Source: Dama dama (lineage: Eukaryota; Chordata; Mammalia; Artiodactyla; Cervidae). Taken from it: 64,000 nt of DNA. The stretch is taken from assembly GCF_033118175.1 (NCBI RefSeq), contig NC_083692.1, positions 15,138,001-15,202,000 of the forward strand, in the 5' to 3' direction. This document shows, in pieces, positions 59,831 through 64,000 of this stretch. Positions within the stretch are counted from its first letter, which is position 1; each line of letters opens with the position of its first letter. The translations under genes were made by a program, and so were the position numbers. Under the pieces are notes generated by a model. It was not told the origin of the DNA. It was given only the letters and a program-made list of their open reading frames with translations, and ran no database searches.

Positions 59831-60095
59831 AGGGGCCCAGGGTGAGGCCAGAGCCCCGCCCCCTCCAGGGGCCCAGGGTGTGAGGCCAGAGCCGCCCCCC
59901 CCGCCCCCCCACTCCAGGGGCCCAGGGTGAGGCTGGAACCCCGCCCCCCCGGGGGCCCAAGGTGAGGCCAGGGCCCCGCCCCCCTCCAGGGGCCCAGGGT
60001 GAGGCCAGAGCCCCGCCCCTCTCCAGGGGCCCAGGGTGAGGCTGGAACCCCGCCCCCAGGGGCCCAGGTGGAGGTCGGAGCTCCGCCCCCCCGGC
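59831..60095 (+). repeat. GC-rich minisatellite
   Basis: About seven imperfect units of 34-40 bases, each containing ggggcccagggtgaggccag followed by a C-rich block ending cctcca. It starts about 160 bases after the ISM2 stop codon. Confidence 0.93.
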
Positions 60096-60747
60096 CGCGG
60101 GGACTGCCGGGAAATGCGTTGTCTGTGGAGAAACTCCCCTCACGCCCGCTGGGAGGCGCTGTCCCAGCCTGACCACCCATTTTCTTCCCTCGGCCTGGGA
60201 GCAGGGGTGAGCCGGGCTCTCCACATGCAGCAGTGATTCCGGGAGCCTGCGTTAAGTCCCTCAAAGGCCCAGCCCCGAGGGCCAGCCCTGCCACCCCCGC
60301 GGCCCCCCGCCGCCGCCCCCGGGCCAGCTACCTTCCTCGACTCTGAGCGGTGGCACCTGGCCGTCTTGCCCACCCCTGCTGGGGGGTGGTCATCAGCCCT
60401 CTCACGGAGATGCTTCCCATGGAGGTTCCAGTGGAGACCACCTCAGCCTAGGGCCGAAGGTCCGCGGTGGAGACATAAGTGGATAGGCTGAAGCAGCCAA
60501 GACGAAGCAGGATATCCGGGTGGGGCAGGGATCGACCAGTTCTGGGGGCTTACTTTGTCCAGCTCACCTCTGTTCTATCCAACTTGTAGGAATGTTGTGG
60601 GGCTGGGAGATCACACCGCCCTGACTAAGCACAGGGTCAGGCTTGGGGAGGGCTCGGAACCAATGCAGGATGGGTCAGGTGCAGGGTGAGCTGGTAGATC
60701 TGTTCTCCATGTGGGTGTGTAGGTGTGTGTTAGGGGACAGTCCTGGC

Positions 60748-60775
60748 GTGTGTGTGTGTGTGTGTGTGTGTGTGT
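60748..60775. repeat. GT microsatellite
   Basis: 14 GT units, flanked on both sides by copies of gtgtgtgttaggggacag, so it expanded inside a small duplication. Confidence 0.95.
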
Positions 60776-61248
60776 TAGGGGACAGCCCTGGTTTGCAGTG
60801 TTTGGGCAATTTCTGTGGTGTAAACACACCCACTGTGGCCCACTTCAAGCTCCCAAGGGGATGTCGGTGAATGCACTGAGCTCAGAGCTGGGAAGAGACG
60901 TGTGTGATCAGCTCTGCCAGCACCTCCTGCCTCTCCCCTGCCTCCCCTCACCGTCACCTCCCTCTTCCCTCTGCAGCCACACTGCCTTGCCTTCTGTGGG
61001 GTTGAAATGCTGCTGTCCCAGTTGTCTCTGTTCACAAAAGCCTCTAAAAGGCTGGTCACTTCCGTTCTAGCCCTTAGACAGCTGCCCTGAAGCTCTCTGG
61101 GAACTTCAGCAACAAAGCACTTTGTTTTCTAATTCTGTCTGATAAAGAATTTGAGTCCCCAGTGGAGCAGAGAAATGTAGGGAGCCCTTGCTGACCTATT
61201 AAGTCAAGCTTCCCTGGGCTGTGTTTGTAATTACCTAACCCAGCTGGG

Positions 61249-61468
61249 CTTCCCAGGTGGCGCTAGTGGTAAAGAATCTGCCTGCCAATGCAGGTAAACA
61301 TAGGAGATGAGAGTTCAATCCCTGGGGTCAGGAAGACCCTCTGGAGGAGGGTATGGCAACTCACTCCAGTATTCCTGCCTGGAGAATCCCATGGACAGAG
61401 GAGCCTGGCAGGCTACAGTCCATGGGGTTGCAGAGTCAGACATGACCGACGCAACTTAACACACATAC
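61249..61468 (+). repeat. Bov-tA SINE with exact target duplication
   Basis: Sense copy with the 12-base direct repeat aacccagctggg on both sides (61237-61248 and 61469-61480). Confidence 0.95.
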
Positions 61469-62100
61469 AACCCAGCTGGGCAGACAGAGATCCGGGGTGC
61501 AGAGCTTACATTGGTTAGGTTATCTTTACTCAGACTCATAAAGGGTTACCTGAGAGGCAAGGAGGAGCTAGCAGGACCTCAGGGGCACATTCAGAGTCCT
61601 TTGGTCAGAGAGAGAAATTATATTGACACCAGAGGAAGTGGCCCTACTTCCCCAAGGAACTTGCCGCAAGGGGATCTGATGCACAGTTGTCCCAAGGACT
61701 ACACCTAAAAGATGACTGAGGTGGACCTATACCCTGCCTTAGTTGGTACCCTTACCATACACTCCACTGTTACTCCAGGCATTTGGGGAAGTCACATCAG
61801 GAAGCCGGATGAGACAAGGTGTGTTCAGAGCCGCTACCTGGAGAAGCTCAGAGAGCCAGATGTTTCCAGTTACCATCACACCTGAAGGTAAGTGTGTTAG
61901 TCTGGTCTGGGATCACAATCTAACAACACTGGTGCAACTAGAATATTACAGGATCAAAGAGGGCAGCATCTCAGGTCCCTAGATGGGAGCCAAGTTCATT
62001 TCCCTGTCTCTTGAATGGGGAATTTAATAGGATTAGCACCAGGGAAGCCCACGATTAGCTCAGGAACGTTTTTATTATGTTTTAGCAGAAACATTAAAAA

Positions 62101-62214
62101 AAAAAGAAGATAGAGATACACGAGAGTCTGTTTTCACAGGAAACTAATTCCCCTCCTAAAAAGAAGATAGAGATACACGAGAGTCTGTTTTCACAGGAAA
62201 CTAATTCCCCTCCT
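62101..62214. repeat. Perfect 57-base tandem duplication
   Basis: Units 62101-62157 and 62158-62214 are identical, from aaaaagaagatagagataca to ctaattcccctcct. Confidence 0.97.
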
Positions 62215-62252
62215 TTCTAATAAATACACTATCTAAATTTAATCTATACCTA

Positions 62253-63838
62253 ATGCTGATCCCATACAAAGAAGATCTTCACGACCCAGATAATCACGAT
62301 GGTGTGCTCACTCACCTAGAACCAGACATTCTGGAATGTGAAGTCAAGTGGGCCTTAGGATACATCACTATAAACAAAGCAAGTGGAGGTGATGGAATTC
62401 CAATTGAGCTGTTTCAAATCCTAAAAGATGATGCTGTGAAAGTGCTGCACTCAATTTTCCAGCAAATTTGGAAAACTCAGCAGTGGCCACAGGACTGGAA
62501 AAAGTCAGTTTTCATTCCAATCCCAAAGAAAGGCAATGCCAAAGAATGTTCAAACTACTGCACAGTTGCACTCATCTCACACGCTAGTAAAGTAATGCTC
62601 AAAATTCTCCAAGCCAGGCTTCAACAATACCTGAACTGAGAACTTCCAGATGTTGAAGCTGGTTTTAGAAAAGGCAGAGGAACCAGAGATCAAATCGCCA
62701 ACATCCACTGGATCATCAAAAAAGCAAGGGAGTTCCAGAAAAACATCTATTTCTGCTTTACTGACTATGCCAAAGCCTTTGACTATGTGGATCACAATAA
62801 ACTGTGGAAAATTCTGAAAGAGATGGGAATACCAGACCACCTGACCTGCCTCTTGAGAAGTGTGTATGCAGGTCAGGAAGCAACAGTTAGAACTGGACAT
62901 GGAACAACAGACTGGTTCCAAATAGGAAAAGGAGTACGTCAAGGCTGAATATTGTCACCCTGCTTATTTAACTTATATGCAGAGTACATCATGAGAAAAG
63001 CTGGGCTTGAGGAAGCACAAGCTGGAGTCAAGATTGCTTGGAGAAATATCAATAACCTCAGATATGCAGATGGAACCACCCTTATGGCAGAAAGTTGAAG
63101 AAGAACTAAAGAACCTCTTAATGTAAGTGAAAGAGGAGAGTGAAAAAGTTGACTTAAAGCTCAACATTCAGAAAACTAAGATCATGGCATCTGGTCCTAT
63201 CACTTCATGGCAAATAGATGGAGAAACAGTGGAAACAGTGGCAGACTTTATATTTTGGGCTCCAAAATCACTGCAGATGGTGACTGCAGCCATGAAATTA
63301 AAAGACGCTTGCTCCTTGGAAGAAAACCTATGACCAACCTAGACAGCATATTAAAAAGCAGAGGCATTACTTTGCCAACAAAGATCTGTCTAGTCAAGGC
63401 TATGGTTTTTCCAGTAGTCGTGTATGGATGTGAGAGTTGGATTATAAAGAAAGCTGAGTGTAGAAGAATTGATGCTTTTGAACTATGGTGTTGGAGAAGA
63501 CCCTTGAAAGTCCCTTGGACTGCAAGGAATCCAACCAGTCCATCCTAAAGGAAATCAGTCCTGAATGTTCATGGGAAGGACTGATGCTGAAGCTGAAACT
63601 CCAATACTTTGGCCACATGATGCAAAGAGCTGACTCATTTGAAAAGACCCTGATGCTGGGAATGATTGAAGGCAGGAGGAGAAGGGGACGACAGAGGATG
63701 AGATGGTTGGATGGCATCACAGACTCAATGGACATGAGTTTGAGTAGGTTCTGGGAGTTGGTGATGGACAGGGAGGCCTGGCGTGCTGCAGTCCATGGAG
63801 TCGCAAAGAGTTGGACACGACTGAGTGACTGAACTGAA
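62253..63838 (+). mobile_element. BovB LINE, 5'-truncated and decayed
   Basis: It begins upstream of the RT domain (tgctgatcccatacaaagaa) and ends with the BovB terminus. In-frame stops lie at 62637-62639 and 62946-62948 (in the RQGC motif). The second Asp of the YADD motif is Gly (63072-63074), and frameshifts follow near 63095. It is longer but more damaged than the copy at 42178. Long imperfect direct repeats flank it. Confidence 0.94.
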
Positions 63839-64000
63839 CGCGAATCCCCCTCCTGTCTAATATAATTTACCTTGACACTAAAATGCACTATCTAAATTTA
63901 ATCTATACCTAAAGCTTGGCAATTACACAGCCCCATTTTTAAATCTGTAATCTAAGTGACACTCTAAATTGCTACCATGTCAAGCCACAGATGAGAGAAA

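Larger units (their letters stand above)
59672..64000. other. Region downstream of ISM2
   Basis: It holds the minisatellite, the GT repeat, a Bov-tA, a 57-base tandem duplication and a BovB, all listed separately. The human neighbour on this side (AHSA1, opposite strand) was not recognised, so it probably starts beyond the window. 60096-60747, 60776-61236 and 61481-62100 contain nothing I can name; 60240-60330 is GC-rich. Confidence 0.7.

Noticed and set aside
60096..64000. AHSA1 3' end expected on the - strand after ISM2
   Set aside because: No frame or UTR that I could match to AHSA1; it likely lies outside the window.
1..64000. CRISPR arrays, phage, operons or bacterial systems
   Set aside because: The DNA is mammalian. 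Repeats are SINE/LINE families and simple repeats, with no spaced direct-repeat array.

Overview
The window is nuclear DNA from a ruminant. Bov-tA/BovA SINEs, CHR-type tRNA-Glu SINEs and BovB (RTE-clade) LINEs are dense throughout, and L1s of the artiodactyl type are mixed in. The exact species cannot be told from the sequence alone. Nothing is bacterial or viral, and the few real exons are short islands in introns and repeats.

Gene content matches the human chromosome 14q24.3 order SPTLC2 - ISM2, both on the + strand here. Bases 1-34355 hold the 3' end of SPTLC2, the catalytic-type subunit of serine palmitoyltransferase. Its last three coding exons are at 24066-24201, 26205-26334 and 34236-34355. 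They are intact, keep phase and encode the last 127 complete residues plus a split glycine at each of two junctions. A 3' UTR of about 5 kb follows, ending near an AATAAA at 39327. About 5.2 kb of intergenic DNA contains an L1 and a BovB copy with an unusually long open reverse-transcriptase frame (42296-43534).

A CpG island at about 44020-44990 contains the relic of ISM2 exon 1. Five more ISM2 exons can be traced to 59671 (thrombospondin type 1 and AMOP domains). Every exon carries at least one lesion: lost start codon, truncated signal peptide, in-frame stop, frameshifts, a destroyed splice donor, a destroyed splice acceptor and a deletion in the TSP1 domain. I read ISM2 here as a decayed unitary pseudogene. 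This is the main biological observation in the window.

Two processed pseudogenes are visible: a near full-length SUMO1 retrocopy on the - strand in the SPTLC2 intron (8416-9500), and a 5'-truncated ANKRD11 retrocopy with a clear target-site duplication in ISM2 intron 2 (54200-55197). The repeats show informative nesting. A CHR SINE duplicated the SPTLC2 exon 10 splice donor as its target site, Bov-tA sits inside CHR, BovB sits inside L1 twice, and an insertion consists only of an AT-rich tail. Downstream of ISM2 are a GC-rich minisatellite, a GT microsatellite and a decayed BovB flanked by unusually long direct repeats.

Family identifications and comparisons with human proteins rest on recall, not on a database search.
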